A stretch of 64,000 nucleotides of DNA from Eukaryota sp. TZLM1-RC. Lineage: Eukaryota; Metamonada: BaSk clade. The stretch covers positions 2,826,689 through 2,890,688 of the forward strand of contig JAUPSS010000007.1 of assembly GCA_040285825.1 (NCBI GenBank), read 5' to 3'. The notes under the pieces were generated by a model. That model saw only the letters and a program-made list of their open reading frames with translations, searched no databases and was not told where the DNA came from. Both the position numbers and the translations under genes were made by a program. This document shows positions 44,918 through 56,362 of the stretch, piece by piece (position 1 is the stretch's first letter; every line of letters starts with the position of its first letter).

Positions 44918-45514
44918 CTAAAACCGTATCCTAAATATCCTACTCAGAATTATCTTAAGACAAACCAAGCCAAAAATGATAAATCCGACTGTAGTAAAAA
45001 CAAGAGACAATAGCTCTTCCCGTTTCATGCTCCTCAACGTCTGGTGTCCTCTCTTCAACGAACTGGCTATCCTATGATGTATTCCTAACGTAGAATCCAG
45101 TAATTCACGTGTATCCTCCAGCCGGTTTCCAATAGCATCTGTCCTCTCAATCTCTTCTCTCACATGATCTCTCGTACGTTCCAGACCTGCAGTGATACGT
45201 TGTCGTACACTGTCGGTTTTGGGTTTTGGAGATGCAGATGTAAAATAAAATAGTTGGCGTTGTGCTTCCCTTATTGATGTGTTTGTACTACGTAATGAGG
45301 TGTAATAGGCATGTTTTAGTCGTTCTAATAAATCACTGTGGTTCTTCTCCATATCAAGCCTTTTAATCGGCAAAGATTCATCAGAAATGTGCTTTTGATA
45401 GGTATTTAGCATCATTAAACCTTTTCTATATTGTTGGCCAGCCATCTTAGGGTCGGAGCATGTAGACAATCTGTTGATCAGGTTTGTAACAGAAGAAGTA
45501 AGCTCAGATGTCAT
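44918..45514 (-). CDS. Sec20-type Qb-SNARE (BNIP1/Sec20 family)
   Basis: 198 residues. N-terminal helices are followed by the Sec20 domain: RQRITAGLERTRDHVREEIERTDAIGNRLEDTRELLDSTLGIHHRIASSLKRGHQTLRSMKREE (~100-165), then one C-terminal membrane anchor (LLSLVFTTVGFIIFGLVCLKIIL) and a short luminal tail, RIFRIRF. This is the usual tail-anchored SNARE layout. Sec20 acts in Golgi-to-ER retrograde fusion with the Dsl1 tether. ATG at 45514 is the first in frame. Together with TRAPPC4 and ArfGAP it gives three early secretory pathway genes in the window, but they are not adjacent. Confidence 0.75.
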   Translation of the reverse strand: MTSELTSSVTNLINRLSTCSDPKMAGQQYRKGLMMLNTYQKHISDESLPIKRLDMEKNHSDLLERLKHAYYTSLRSTNTSIREAQRQLFYFTSASPKPKTDSVRQRITAGLERTRDHVREEIERTDAIGNRLEDTRELLDSTLGIHHRIASSLKRGHQTLRSMKREELLSLVFTTVGFIIFGLVCLKIILSRIFRIRF

Positions 45515-45819
45515 TCTTGTGGATATTATCTTATAACAATGAAATAAGTGTCGTTTACGCAGACGAACACTATGAGGTAAGTTGCGGGATAAAGTTGATG
45601 TAAGGTGGCCCTTGTATTACCAAAAATTCTCCGATAATTCAATTTGATAATCAATTTTTATGCTTGGTCAGAAGTCAAAGCAAGTTATTCATTTTTTCCA
45701 AGATAGTGTTGCGTTTCTTCCAAACACAAGGTAAAACAATGAGATCCAATTTCTCCATTTTGATGAAGTTTGGATACTTCTTATATTCTTAAATTACTGA
45801 AATTGAAGCTGTGTTAGTT
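45515..45819. other. intergenic, promoter side of Sec20
   Basis: No gene seen. Confidence 0.5.
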
Positions 45820-46998
45820 TTATCTTAATTAGATGATACGTATATTTCACTGGATCAATCTGTTGATAGTGAGCAATTGTTAGCTTATTTATCGCACCAT
45901 TATTCAAAAATTGGGTTAAGTTAAATAATAGAAAATACATTAGTTTTTGAAAGTACTGGAAATTTTACCTGTTCAGGTAGTCCAATTGGTTTAAACGAGT
46001 ATGAAAGACAATTTCTTGATGAAAAACTAATAAATAAGCTGATTAATAATTGAATTTTTTCTGTATGTCAAAGTCACACAGAATTGTTCCCTATTTAAAA
46101 CCATCTCACTTTTGTGTTTTCAAATTACTTTGTTGTTAAAGCAAAGTAAAGTTCTTTACTGTTCTATAAGGTTAATTTTTGAACAACTTTACTAAAGAAT
46201 TGATTTGCCAATTCATTTTGTCTTCAAATGAACTATGAACAAGTTTTGAAAGATCTAAACATAGTTGGAAATAACTCAAAAAGTTACTCTGGAGAAAGGA
46301 CAAAACATCATATTTTCTTTTGATGTTTGATTCGAAACAGCTGAAGACCACTTAGTCATTTTTGCAAAGCAAACACGTGACAAATTGACAATCAATGTGA
46401 AAGACTGAGGCTGTAACACCATCAAGTCACAGCTTCTAATGTATATATCATTCATCCAGAATACACTCGCAGTGGTACAAGCATTTAAAAGCTTGAAATG
46501 CTGATTATTTACAGGGGGACTTGAAAATATGAAATCTTTTGATCAATCAAATGCAGATATTAGCAACAACTCTTCTTGTAGAAATTACAAAAATTGTTGA
46601 TTCAATCAAATTTCTAAATTAAACTATGTCAAACAGTATTACTAGGAGAACTCTATTTATGGCTTCAGTACTGAACATCATTATTATTGATGATATTCCC
46701 CTTCATGCTTTTAGATCGCATAAACTTGGTGGTATTGACCTAACTCGGTCATTCATTTTATCAACTGCTGCGATTTTAGGTGGAATCAAGAACTTCCTAT
46801 TGAAACTTGCTATATGGTTTCCTCATCAGTGGAATTATTTAGCACATAATTCTACTTCAGTTGCAATGAAACTTTTGCGTTCCTTTCTAGAAAATTGTTC
46901 GAATTATTTCTGAAAATCATTATTCTGCAAAAGTTGATTTTACCACTAATGAAACTAAAGATTCACCAAACTTTTTAAGAACTGTTCCTGAACAACAC
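45820..46998 (+). mobile_element. heavily decayed retroelement (family 7), left part
   Basis: Degenerate coding traces only: DDTYISLDQSVDS and YSKIGL after a possible YMDD, and KLGGIDLTRSFILSTAAILGG then KNFLLKLAIWFP, which matches the LGGIGLTKSSILC...GGGKNF thumb motif. Many stops and frameshifts. It continues after the family 2 insertion at 47015-47669. Confidence 0.6.
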
Positions 46999-47014
46999 AA
47001 AAAGATTATTAATT
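46999..47014. repeat. target-site duplication, left copy (16 bp)
   Basis: AAAAAGATTATTAATT here and at 47670-47685 flank the family 2 copy. Confidence 0.88.
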
Positions 47015-47669
47015 TATTAAACCATTTATATAAAGAATCAAATAAAAACAAAACAAACTAAAACACATAAGAAACTAAATTTTCCACGCCAACTCTTGAT
47101 GAATCCTTATAAAGTTTAGACATCATTAAACTCAAGTACTTGGGAACACTTCTGTACAAAGCGAAAATGATACGATTTTTCCATAAATTCTCTGCAAAAT
47201 TCTTACCACTTGAACGACATAAATTACCAAAATCATTGATGAAATTCAAGGCGGATTGTCCAATGTTGCCAAAAATCGAAAAGGCAAAAGGAAAAAACGA
47301 AAACTTCGAATAAAGGTTCTTATTTAAATCATTTAATATCTCATTATATTTATCTCTCTTACGATCTTCAGCCTTGTTTAAATGACCATTAGTACTAAGT
47401 AAAACATCATCGCGATAAACAAAAGCAAAGGGATCAACTGTAATGAAATCAACAACAACTTGAGAGGAACCCACAAAAGGAGCAATTAAATCACCTCGAC
47501 GTGAATTAAAAAGATTATCATCACTATAATGCTTCAACAAAGGTTCTACTTTGCAACTAAAATTGTAACACTTGAACATCTCATATGTCACATCACGAAC
47601 GGCATTATGAAGAACTGACCTATATTGGAGAAATTTCTTACAGCTCACAATATGACGAAAATTGGCAGT
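47015..47669 (-). mobile_element. young, 5'-truncated family 2 retroelement copy
   Basis: An intact frame of 196 codons (47648-47058) with SCKKFLQYRSVLHNAVRD, RRGDLIAPF...VVVDFITVDPF and the end VENLVSYVF. Protein differences from the copy at 5815-6800 are only four by eye (D/G, T/I, L/F, V/F plus T/N), so the two separated recently. It inserted into family 7 with a 16-bp duplication. Confidence 0.9.
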
Positions 47670-48480
47670 AAAAAGATTATTAATTATTTAAAAGCAGAAT
47701 CACTGAACAACCAAATTAGTTATGCTCATAACATTGGTCAATTTTTCTTTGAAATTATTTTTGTCTTTTTTGAGCAGTTTGAATTCTTACTCAAATAGTT
47801 CATCTTGATTGATAACACATGTTCCTTGCCGTTTTGGACTATTGCTATCATTTATTCAATTTTTGACAGTCGTGTCAATAAGACTTAATCTACCTCTTCA
47901 TCTCCTTCTCAATGTTTATCAAATGAAAAATGTAAATGTGGTGCTTATGGTTCTTTTGATCACATTATTTCCTGCAGTAATTTCACTCAAAAAGGATCAT
48001 TTATCCATAATGCTGTCCCAGATTGTATTTATATTCCAGTTCGTTTAGAACCTCTATTTGATGAATTAAATTTCAGTTTGAGCCAAAAACAAGGTGATAT
48101 TCAATGTGCTTGGTATGACTGAACTAATTATCGATTGTACCACCGTATATCCATGAAAGGAAGTTTCAATTTTGACATTCAACATTTACTTAAAGTTGTA
48201 GAGCTTTCCAAGAAACCAAAGTACGAAGCGCTTCTACAACGTCTTAATGGAGCAAGAGGCAGAAACATCAAATTTGTCCCAATTGCTGATTCAATTTTTG
48301 GTGCCATTGAATGTGAAAGTCTAAACTGTTTACATAATTTAGGAACTCTTCTCAAAGAAAGTGGTTGTACATTTGATTTTCACATTTGGAAGAACAGAAT
48401 TGTATTTTGAAAGCACTTCCTCATTATATTATTTCCATTTTGAATAACATTACACAGTTTTATAACAAATGAGTTGCTGA
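47670..48480 (+). mobile_element. decayed retroelement (family 7), right part, with target-site duplication at its left edge
   Basis: Begins with the duplicated AAAAAGATTATTAATT. Traces: VPCRFGLLL, KCKCGAYGSFDHIISCSN (knuckle, other frame), PVRLEPLFDEL and, near 48160-48410, KYEALLQRLNGARGRNIKFV, PIADSIFG and FHIWKNRIVF, all matching the C-terminal layout of the other families. Stops and shifts throughout. Confidence 0.65.
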
Positions 48481-48564
48481 GCAAGTGAATAGCGAAAATC
48501 TCCTGACATTCAATTAATATAGTTTGAGTAGGTAAAAGCTTTAGTTAAGGTTTGTTGTTGAGTT

Positions 48565-48891
48565 TCAAAATGTGTATCTTTCTGGAATAAATAAATAAAT
48601 TGAAGACAGCTTGGCAAAAATGTGACACACCGTAGCAGGTCTAGATTGACATAATGAGCACACATGAGACACTGGTTTTGTTGCATCAGGCATTTTTAAA
48701 TATTCCATGAGGTCAAGATCATCAGGAGTAGGTAATACATTTATGGAAGACTTCATTGTGAACTTAATAAGTTTTGGAGTCAGATCAATCAAGATGGACA
48801 ACCAATTATGTTCACTGTGCAGTAATTGCTCCTGAGCGGAATCGAGTCCGTCTGAGTTCACAAATTGCGAGTTTAATTTGACAACATTCAT
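48565..48891 (-). CDS. uncharacterised short protein, possibly a gene fragment
   Basis: ATG at 48891; 108 codons if unspliced. It reads SEHNWLSILIDLTPKLIKFT and DLDLMEYLKMPD, then CSLCQSRPAT. The W..I+..LT....D.MD...Y+K pattern is faintly like the chaperonin-like domain of Fab1/PIKfyve lipid kinases; that is a guess. A possible 49-nt intron (GTGTGT...TTTATTCCAG) would change the last 30 residues. It may be a pseudogene. Confidence 0.3.
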   Translation of the reverse strand: MNVVKLNSQFVNSDGLDSAQEQLLHSEHNWLSILIDLTPKLIKFTMKSSINVLPTPDDLDLMEYLKMPDATKPVSHVCSLCQSRPATVCHIFAKLSSIYLFIPERYTF

Positions 48892-49034
48892 TGATGATGG
48901 TATTTTACATCCTTTAAATGTATCAATTCTTCTCCAATGTCAATTCTTCAATTTTGATTATATCAATTTTGGAAATAGTTTTTCTTTACAAATTTGAATA
49001 TTTGTCAGTTTATTTCCATTTAAATAAACATAAA

Positions 49035-49308
49035 TATTTATTGAACATGCACACTTAATTAAATCAATTCATAACTAATGGGACGAATATCATTGAACCA
49101 AGATTTCCTCTACAAAATCTTGATCTGCTTGCGTCTAGCTAAAGCTTCTCCTATTCGATTGAAAAACCGAATAATCTATTAGATATGGCAAATTGAATCG
49201 GAGAACGCCATAAAAAAATTTCAAATCTTTTCATTGTTTTTTCTTGAACCATTGTTTGGAAGTCATCCAAAAAAGTTTCTGCTTCAACTGATAATCTTCC
49301 ATTTATCT
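49035..49308 (-). mobile_element. family D 3' fragment, minus strand
   Basis: Reverse complement of the C-terminal helix region and 3' UTR of family D (LSVEAETFLDDFQ..., FDIFLWRSPIQFAI, 3' UTR ending at TGAACATGCACACTTAATT). It lies head-to-head with a plus-strand copy starting at ~49319. Confidence 0.85.
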
Positions 49309-49318
49309 TCCATTTAAA

Positions 49319-50003
49319 TTGAATTCATACCATTGCTCTAAATTGATAACTTATTGTTCTTTATTACATGATGCTGTTAGAGCTACTGTTTTCAATAAGG
49401 CACAAACTGCAAGAATATCGTGTATTAAAGAGCCTCTGTTGAAGGAAACACTGTCATTGAACAATTTTGGTTCTGATGATAGAGGTGTCGTATACTGTGA
49501 TTGAATTGATAACTCTGAAGCTGTTGTTGACTTTGTCTCATGTAATGTTGCAAATGACACTTTGGTTCACGGATGAAAACTTAATCCTGTGAGTGCTCTT
49601 GATTTTAAAGCAAAAGAAAAACATAGAAAATATGACAAAGATATCGAAGCTATAGCTGGTAGAAATTCACCACTAGGTTTATTGCAATCCCCTTTTCAAA
49701 AAACAGAAGACTATCAGTAGAAGCAGAAACTGTTTTGAGTGACTTCCAAAAAATGGTGCAAGAAAAAACAATGAAAAAATTTGATATTTTTTATGGCGTT
49801 CACGGATTCAATTTGCCATTATTCATAGATTACCTCCGTTTTTCAATCGAATAAGAGAAGCTTTAGCTAGACAGCAAGCAGATCAAAATTTTGTAGAGGA
49901 AATCTTGGTTCAATGATATTCGCCCCATTAGTTATGAATCGATTTAATTAAGTGTGCATGTTCGAAAAATATTTACATTAGTCCGATTTCTGAATCAGTG
50001 GAG
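49319..50003 (+). mobile_element. family D retroelement fragment, plus strand, with an extended 3' tail
   Basis: Encodes LITY.SLLHDAVRATVFNKAQ, DDRGVVYCD, then frameshifts and the C-terminal helix. The 3' UTR is followed by CATTAGTCCGATTTCTGAATC, the same extra tail as the copy at 32438-33642. Confidence 0.85.
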
Positions 50004-50084
50004 GTTTAATTCAGCACAAAAATATTAACTCAACACATTTTTTAACATCAGACACCAAATCCAACGTTCCTAAATGAGTTCTTC

Positions 50085-51044
50085 ATGAGTACCTACGTTG
50101 TTTGCGTGCTGCGTCCACCTCTTTCTGTGCTTCCTGTCATTGTCCCCTCCCCATCATCGTCCTCTCCTCTTATCACCATAGCATCAAAACTTCCACATCA
50201 TGCACATCCTTCTCTTTTCCGAACGATACTACACTATGAACATGCATCAACACATACGGTTATATCTATCACAGATCATTGTACTAAGTACAAAACTTCC
50301 TACACAATGCCCCCGTCAATCCCCCCAACACTGTCATTTCCGTTTCTTCTCAACCCTTTTTTCAACTTGTTTCTCTCCTCAACCAATGATGTTCTACTAC
50401 TACTTGAAGCTAACCCCGTAATCCAGCATCTAACACTACTCGGCTGGGAAGGCTTTGAAGGACTTTTCCTACTGTTCACATCCTTCTTTCGCCATTATTC
50501 TTTTGCTTCACCTCTAACCTTTTCCTTATGTCTGGTTGCTCGTACTTTTGAAATGGATCTTGTTACTCTCTCCCCAACCAAGAAAACTTTAATCGATTAT
50601 GATGTTGGTGAACTTGATGTATCTCAACTGAAGCACAATCTTTTAACCAAAGCTCAAGGTCCTTGCTCGCTCATAATAAAAGTCAAAAGTCAACGGAATT
50701 CTTTTGTATTTTTGAGCTTTTTGAACCATACTTTTGACACTTCTTCCTCTATAGATTCGCGTTGGTTGTCCCAAACTCAATCTTTTGTTCATCAGTTGCT
50801 TGTGAATAAAAATGATAGGACAGCAGCACGAATGAACATGTGCACGCACGTCATTAGTCGTTTGAAGTCACGGGAAGTCTGCATGTTGAGCCCTTTAGTG
50901 GATTATGGAATTTATGAAAGTGAATGCAAAAAATCTTTAAATGTAGGTTCTAGGTATTCTAAATATAAATTTCCTAGTAATTGTCAGTTGGTGGTTAATG
51001 ATGTTAATTCAGGTGATGTTTTTATTTCAAATGTGTCAAGTTGA
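50085..51044 (+). CDS. uncharacterised 319-residue protein
   Basis: No intron needed. The N-terminus is Pro/Ser-rich, then hydrophobic (LSFPFLLNPFFNLFLSS), followed by LLLLEANPVIQHLTLLGWEGFEGLFLLF and a mixed alpha/beta C-terminal half with QSFVHQLLVNKND and RLKSREVCMLSPLVDYGIYESE. There is no clear signal peptide or catalytic motif. ATG at 50085 is the first in frame. I do not recognise the family. Confidence 0.6.
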   Translation: MSTYVVCVLRPPLSVLPVIVPSPSSSSPLITIASKLPHHAHPSLFRTILHYEHASTHTVISITDHCTKYKTSYTMPPSIPPTLSFPFLLNPFFNLFLSSTNDVLLLLEANPVIQHLTLLGWEGFEGLFLLFTSFFRHYSFASPLTFSLCLVARTFEMDLVTLSPTKKTLIDYDVGELDVSQLKHNLLTKAQGPCSLIIKVKSQRNSFVFLSFLNHTFDTSSSIDSRWLSQTQSFVHQLLVNKNDRTAARMNMCTHVISRLKSREVCMLSPLVDYGIYESECKKSLNVGSRYSKYKFPSNCQLVVNDVNSGDVFISNVSS

Positions 51045-51429
51045 TTTTATTTTAATGTATTTATTGTTTTTTGTAATTAATGGAACACTTCTTTGTATCT
51101 ATACGTCGAGAATAAACTCGTTATTCATTCTTTTTCTACTGCATTCATCTGAAACAGTTTTTCAGAAGCACTTTTGATTTTGTTTATGTCTAATTACCAG
51201 TTGTTGCTACTTCAATAACAACAATATTTTCAAGTTTGTGATTGAGTTCCCTCACAAATTTGTTTCAATCTTATTGAAGGTAGTGTCTTCTTGTGGTTAA
51301 ACTTCATCAATCATTGACAAATTGTAATAACAGCCACTGTTTATTGAACAAAAAGTTGCACAAATTCTGTTTGTGAATCCCAACAGGGGAAAAATTGTAA
51401 CTAATAGAGCGAATAATAGCTAAAAACAA
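51045..51429. other. intergenic between convergent genes, no gene seen
   Basis: 3' flanks of the 319-residue protein gene and RPS13. Confidence 0.55.
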
Positions 51430-51919
51430 TTAAGCGACGAGTTGAGCAGCTGTAGCAGACCTATACTTCCAATTGGGAGGAAGTTGACGGGCTCCCTTGT
51501 AATAACGGACTAAACGATGAATTCTGGATTCGATAAGAATGAGTCTGAACTTGGAGTCCTTGTCCTTGCGGTTCTTTTCTAAATGCTTACGGACGGATAC
51601 GGCCTTCTTGATCATATGATAGAGATCTTCAGGGATTTCGGGAGCGAGACCGTTCATCTTGAGGATACGGAGAATCTTACTACCAGTGATGGAGTTGACT
51701 TGACCAACACCGTGGGAATCACGGAGAATCAAACCGATCTGTGATGGGGTGACACCCTTCTTGGCGAGCTTACAGATTTCCTTGACGAGGTCATGGGGGG
51801 AAACCTTGAGCCAAGAAGGAGGAGTCTTACGGTATGGGATGGTGGATCCAGAGATACCTTTGCCTGACGTTAATAGGATGTCTTGCGGAAGACATACCGA
51901 AAGAGTGAAGACGGACCAT
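51430..51919 (-). CDS. RPS13: 40S ribosomal protein S13 (uS15), one 34-nt intron
   Basis: 151 residues, the same length as animal RPS13, from exons 51919-51898 and 51863-51430. It reads [20 protein letters not shown], then [78 protein letters not shown] and [17 protein letters not shown], matching the family throughout. The intron (51864-51897; GTATGT...TTAACGTCAG) splits Gly8, very near the N-terminus as is common for ribosomal protein genes. Base composition is less AT-rich than neighbours, as expected of a highly expressed gene. Confidence 0.97.
51864..51897 (-). other. 34-nt intron in RPS13
   Basis: 5' GTATGT, 3' TTAACGTCAG, phase 1. Fixed by the conserved N-terminal GKGIS. Confidence 0.95.
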
Positions 51920-52255
51920 TAAGGACAAAAAAGAAAGGGAATTCCAACATTTGTCTAAAACAATAGCAATTATTCATTCTCTGTAGTTGTGGAACAATTG
52001 AACTATTCAAAATTGAACACTGATATGACGAGTAAACAGTATGTAGAACACCTGGTTCGTATATGAATTTACAATTTGTTAGTATATTACAATACATTTA
52101 AAATGACCACCACCACTACATGCCTCTCCATTCAGAAAGAGTGAGTGTACAATTAACTTCCAGTTTGAATACCAATATATATCTACGATGTAAACATTTG
52201 ATGTATGAAAAAAAAATTCACAAGTCAATCCGCGCTCTGTAATCAACTTTATGAT
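51920..52255. promoter_or_regulatory. divergent upstream region of RPS13 and the MAK-type kinase
   Basis: 336 bp between the start codons. The RPS13 side is pyrimidine-rich on its coding strand just before the ATG (CCCTTTCTTTTTTGTCC). No TATA box or defined initiator could be picked out. Confidence 0.4.
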
Positions 52256-53563
52256 ATGCGTCGCTATAAGATTCTGAAACAGCTAGGCGATGGATCTTTC
52301 GGATGTGTACTGAAGGGTGTAAATAATCAAACTGGCGAGGTTGTTGCCATCAAACGTATGAAAACCAAGTTCTTCTCTTGGGCTGAATGTACCAATCTTC
52401 GAGAGGTTAAATCTCTCATGAAACTTAACCATCCAAACATCATTACCCTCAAAGAAGTCATCCGTCAAAACGATGAACTTTATCTTATTTTTCAATACAT
52501 GGAGCTCAATCTTTATCAACTTCTTCGTAACAGGGACAAACCTTTTCCCGAGAGCAAAATACGGAATATCATGTACCAGGTGCTGCAGGGCCTCGCTCAC
52601 TGCCACAAACATGGTTTTTTTCACAGAGACATGAAGCCTGAAAACCTTCTTGTCAGCAAGGATACTGTGAAACTTGCCGACTTTGGACTAGCCAGAGAAA
52701 TCCGATCAAGACCTCCCTATACCGAATATGTTTCCACTAGATGGTATAGAGCACCCGAAGTCCTGCTCAGATCCATGTCGTACAACTCTCCTTTGGATAT
52801 TTGGGCATGTGGCCCTATCATGGCAGAACTTTACCTTTTACGACCACTGTTTCCAGGTACCTCGGAGGTGGATCAAATTTACAAGATCTGTTCGGTTCTG
52901 GGTGTTCCCACTGCTTCTACTTGGCCAGAAGGATTACGACTGGCTTCAGCGATGAATTTCAAGTTTCCATCTATAAAGGCCACTCCACTGTCTTCCATCA
53001 TCAGTAATGCATCTCCAGAAGCACTCCAGCTGATGAATGATCTTATGCATTATGATCCTCAGAAAAGACCTACAGCCGCCCAGGCTCTGCAGTATCCTTA
53101 TTTTCAGGGAGAAGTTTCAATATCTCGTCCTCTTCGCACCCCACCTCCTGTTGCTCCACCCACATTGACGTCTAATCTCTTTGGTAGTGCGGATCCGCAA
53201 CCTGAACCAGTTGCTGAAGAAGAGAGTCAAAACCTACCACAGATCAATTATCCACCTGCTTCTCCGGCCTCTTTCTCCCCACCCTCGTCCCGCGTGTCAA
53301 GAGCTCCTTCTTCTGATTTCTCCCGTCTGCCGTTTCTTGCTCCCTCAATGGACAACAGGTTTGTCAGTCGAGGAGAAGAACGCCCTCGGCCTTCGAATAG
53401 TCAACGAACTGATGTTTTAAGAGAATTATCAAGTCAAAGTAGTACACATAATGATAGAATTCAACGAAATTTATCCATAATATCACAAGCCAGATATCGA
53501 CCTGGTGTATCTGTGCCAGACAGAAAACAAAAATTCTTTCCTAAAAACATGCTTGTTACATAA
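52256..53563 (+). CDS. MAK/ICK/MOK (RCK) family protein kinase
   Basis: 435 residues from ATG 52256 ([16 protein letters not shown]); a further in-frame ATG at 52205 exists, but the family starts at this position. The kinase domain spans residues 4-~285: glycine loop GDGSFG (11-16), Lys33, HRD (123-125), DFG (142-144), activation-loop TEY (156-158; TDY in animal MAK/ICK) and [27 protein letters not shown] and [18 protein letters not shown] are diagnostic of RCK kinases, which control ciliary length and intraflagellar transport turnaround. The C-terminal ~150 residues are Pro/Ser-rich and disordered, as in relatives. One change from the family consensus is [11 protein letters not shown] for the usual WAxGxIMAEL. 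Confidence 0.93.
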   Translation: MRRYKILKQLGDGSFGCVLKGVNNQTGEVVAIKRMKTKFFSWAECTNLREVKSLMKLNHPNIITLKEVIRQNDELYLIFQYMELNLYQLLRNRDKPFPESKIRNIMYQVLQGLAHCHKHGFFHRDMKPENLLVSKDTVKLADFGLAREIRSRPPYTEYVSTRWYRAPEVLLRSMSYNSPLDIWACGPIMAELYLLRPLFPGTSEVDQIYKICSVLGVPTASTWPEGLRLASAMNFKFPSIKATPLSSIISNASPEALQLMNDLMHYDPQKRPTAAQALQYPYFQGEVSISRPLRTPPPVAPPTLTSNLFGSADPQPEPVAEEESQNLPQINYPPASPASFSPPSSRVSRAPSSDFSRLPFLAPSMDNRFVSRGEERPRPSNSQRTDVLRELSSQSSTHNDRIQRNLSIISQARYRPGVSVPDRKQKFFPKNMLVT

Positions 53564-53575
53564 CTTTATTTTTAT

Positions 53576-54559
<984 letters not shown>

Positions 54560-54647
54560 TAAATCACAATGACTTTATTTACAAGTATAACTTTCACATA
54601 AAAGGAAACAGCAATTCATCAAGAATGAAAATAATATTGGCAATGGT

Positions 54648-54995
54648 TTATATACTGCGTAATCTTTGCTCTAAATGTAATGTGTACTGATCCAAGAGTC
54701 TAATTACCTTTTCCAATTCAATGGTTCGTTGATCAATTTCGTCAATTTCCTGTAAAAGTGGTAAACATTCCTCGTCTATAATAAGTCAATGTGGGAACAA
54801 ACATTTGTTGCGAAGATGTGAAACAGAAGAAGTTAAGTCATCACAAGTTTGTAGCATTTCTGAAGTGTGTTTTATGGCTGCATTATTGACCTTTTCAACA
54901 AGTTTGAATCCTGATGTAGAACAGTCTATGTCTTTGGAGATACCAACAGATACGTCCTGTAGGAGCTTTTCTGCGAGGTTTGAAGTGGCTGTCAT
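54648..54995 (-). CDS. BLOC-1 subunit 2-like (BLOC1S2) coiled-coil protein, one 27-nt intron
   Basis: 106 residues from exons 54995-54803 and 54775-54648. It reads NLAEKLLQDVSVGISKDIDC and FKLVEKVNNAAIKHTSEM, then DLTSSVSHLRNKYEECLPLL, QEIDEIDQRTIELEKVIRLL and DQYTLHLEQRL. KY..L.P.L..ID.I......LE..V..LD.Y...LE is the BLOC1S2 C-terminal pattern. The intron at 54776-54802 (GTTTGT...CTTATTATAG) joins LRNK-Y to EECLP in register. BLOC-1/BORC subunits act in endosome-lysosome biogenesis and positioning. It is convergent with ubiquitin-L40 and divergent from ubiquilin. Confidence 0.72.
54776..54802 (-). other. 27-nt intron in the BLOC1S2-like gene
   Basis: 5' GTTTGT, 3' CTTATTATAG, phase 1. Confidence 0.8.
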
Positions 54996-55066
54996 AGAAT
55001 TTACTAAATGAAAACCTAACACAAGATTTCATTCCACTTGGACTTCACCTGTATATTCCACTCAAC
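54996..55066. promoter_or_regulatory. 71-bp bidirectional upstream region (BLOC1S2-like / ubiquilin)
   Basis: 71 bp separate the two divergent ATGs. No defined promoter element was recognised. Confidence 0.55.
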
Positions 55067-56362
55067 ATGATCAAGGTTAATCTTAAACAAATGGGAAAGC
55101 CCCAGCTTACGGTAGAGACAGACCCTACCGTCACAGTGCGTCAATTTAAGGAAAATATTGCCTCTCAGCTTAATGAGACCGATCCATCCCGTATCCGTCT
55201 GATCTTTGTTGGACGTGTCCTCAAGGACGATCAGACACTTTCTGATTCTGGAATCAAAGAAGATTGTGCTGTCCATGTTGTCCGATCCTCACAGCCTTCA
55301 CAAGCACCTCCACCACAGACTCCTGCTACACAACCCGCCGGTACTCCTGCCCAACCCCAAGCTCCCCCACGTGAACGTGCCCCTCCATCCATGCCCTTCG
55401 CCATGCCAGGACTTGACCAACTTACACAACAAATGACCTCCAACCCTGAGCTCATGCAACAAATGATGAACTCTCCCATGATGGAAAGTTTAATGAACAA
55501 CCCTGAAATGATGCAACAAATGATGGAAAACAATCCAATGTTCCGTCAACTGTCTGAGCAAAACCCCGAAATCGCCTCAGTTCTACGGGATCCTGATACA
55601 ATGCGCCAAGCTATGGAAATGATGAGAAATCCATCTGCTTTTAGAGAAACCATGGCTAACCAGGAACGAACCATGTCAATGCTGTCGCATATGCCTGGTG
55701 GTGAACGTGCTATTCGTGATGCTTATGAATCCATTGAAGGTTTGGGTTCGGGAATGGCTCCACAAGCTCCCAGACCTTCCGAGACTGCTGCTGAAACACC
55801 TGCTCAACCCCAGCAACAAGAGTTTCCCAGTTTGGAAACACCTGGGGGTCAACAATCACGTGGCGATCAACAACGTGGTGGCTTTGACGCTTCATCGATG
55901 CAATCAATGTTTCAATCACCTGCTGTTCAGCATATGATGTCACAAATGGCTGGCAATCCTGAACAATTACAGCAAATGATGTCTCAGAATCCTTTCTTGG
56001 CCGGATCTGGTGTGGATCCTTCAATGATGGGGCAAATGTTCTCTAATCCTGCGGTTATGGCCGAACTTCAAAATCCAGATACAATTGCTGCATTAATGAG
56101 GCTTCAAAATGCAATGAGTCAAGGTCAACAATCTGGACAACAGCCTCCCTCTCAAGCTCCCTCTCACGGTGTTCCACAGGTGCCCCAGCAACCTCAGTTA
56201 ACAGTTGATCAAATGTTAGAGCAGTACAAGCCTCAACTGGACCAGATGGCTGAAATGGGAATGTGTTCTTCAGATGAAGAAAGAAGGAGATGTGCCGAGT
56301 TGTTACACCAGTGTGGTGGTAGTTTGAATATGGCAATTGAGAGGTATTATTCATCAATGTAG
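55067..56362 (+). CDS. ubiquilin/Dsk2-type UBL-UBA shuttle protein
   Basis: 431 residues, no intron. N-terminal ubiquitin-like domain (1-~75; VRQFKENIASQLNETDPSRI, LIFVGRVLKDDQTLSDSGI), a Pro/Gln/Ala-rich linker, a first STI1 region (~115-215; NPELMQQMMNSPMMESLMNN, NPEIASVLRDPDTMRQAMEM), a Gln-rich linker, a second STI1-like region (~285-345; MSQNPFLAGSGVDPSMMGQM), and a C-terminal UBA (~390-431; QLDQMAEMGMCSSDEERRRC, GGSLNMAIERYYSSM). It delivers ubiquitylated proteins to the proteasome. The UBA has MGM in place of the usual MGF loop. Confidence 0.95.
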   Translation: MIKVNLKQMGKPQLTVETDPTVTVRQFKENIASQLNETDPSRIRLIFVGRVLKDDQTLSDSGIKEDCAVHVVRSSQPSQAPPPQTPATQPAGTPAQPQAPPRERAPPSMPFAMPGLDQLTQQMTSNPELMQQMMNSPMMESLMNNPEMMQQMMENNPMFRQLSEQNPEIASVLRDPDTMRQAMEMMRNPSAFRETMANQERTMSMLSHMPGGERAIRDAYESIEGLGSGMAPQAPRPSETAAETPAQPQQQEFPSLETPGGQQSRGDQQRGGFDASSMQSMFQSPAVQHMMSQMAGNPEQLQQMMSQNPFLAGSGVDPSMMGQMFSNPAVMAELQNPDTIAALMRLQNAMSQGQQSGQQPPSQAPSHGVPQVPQQPQLTVDQMLEQYKPQLDQMAEMGMCSSDEERRRCAELLHQCGGSLNMAIERYYSSM

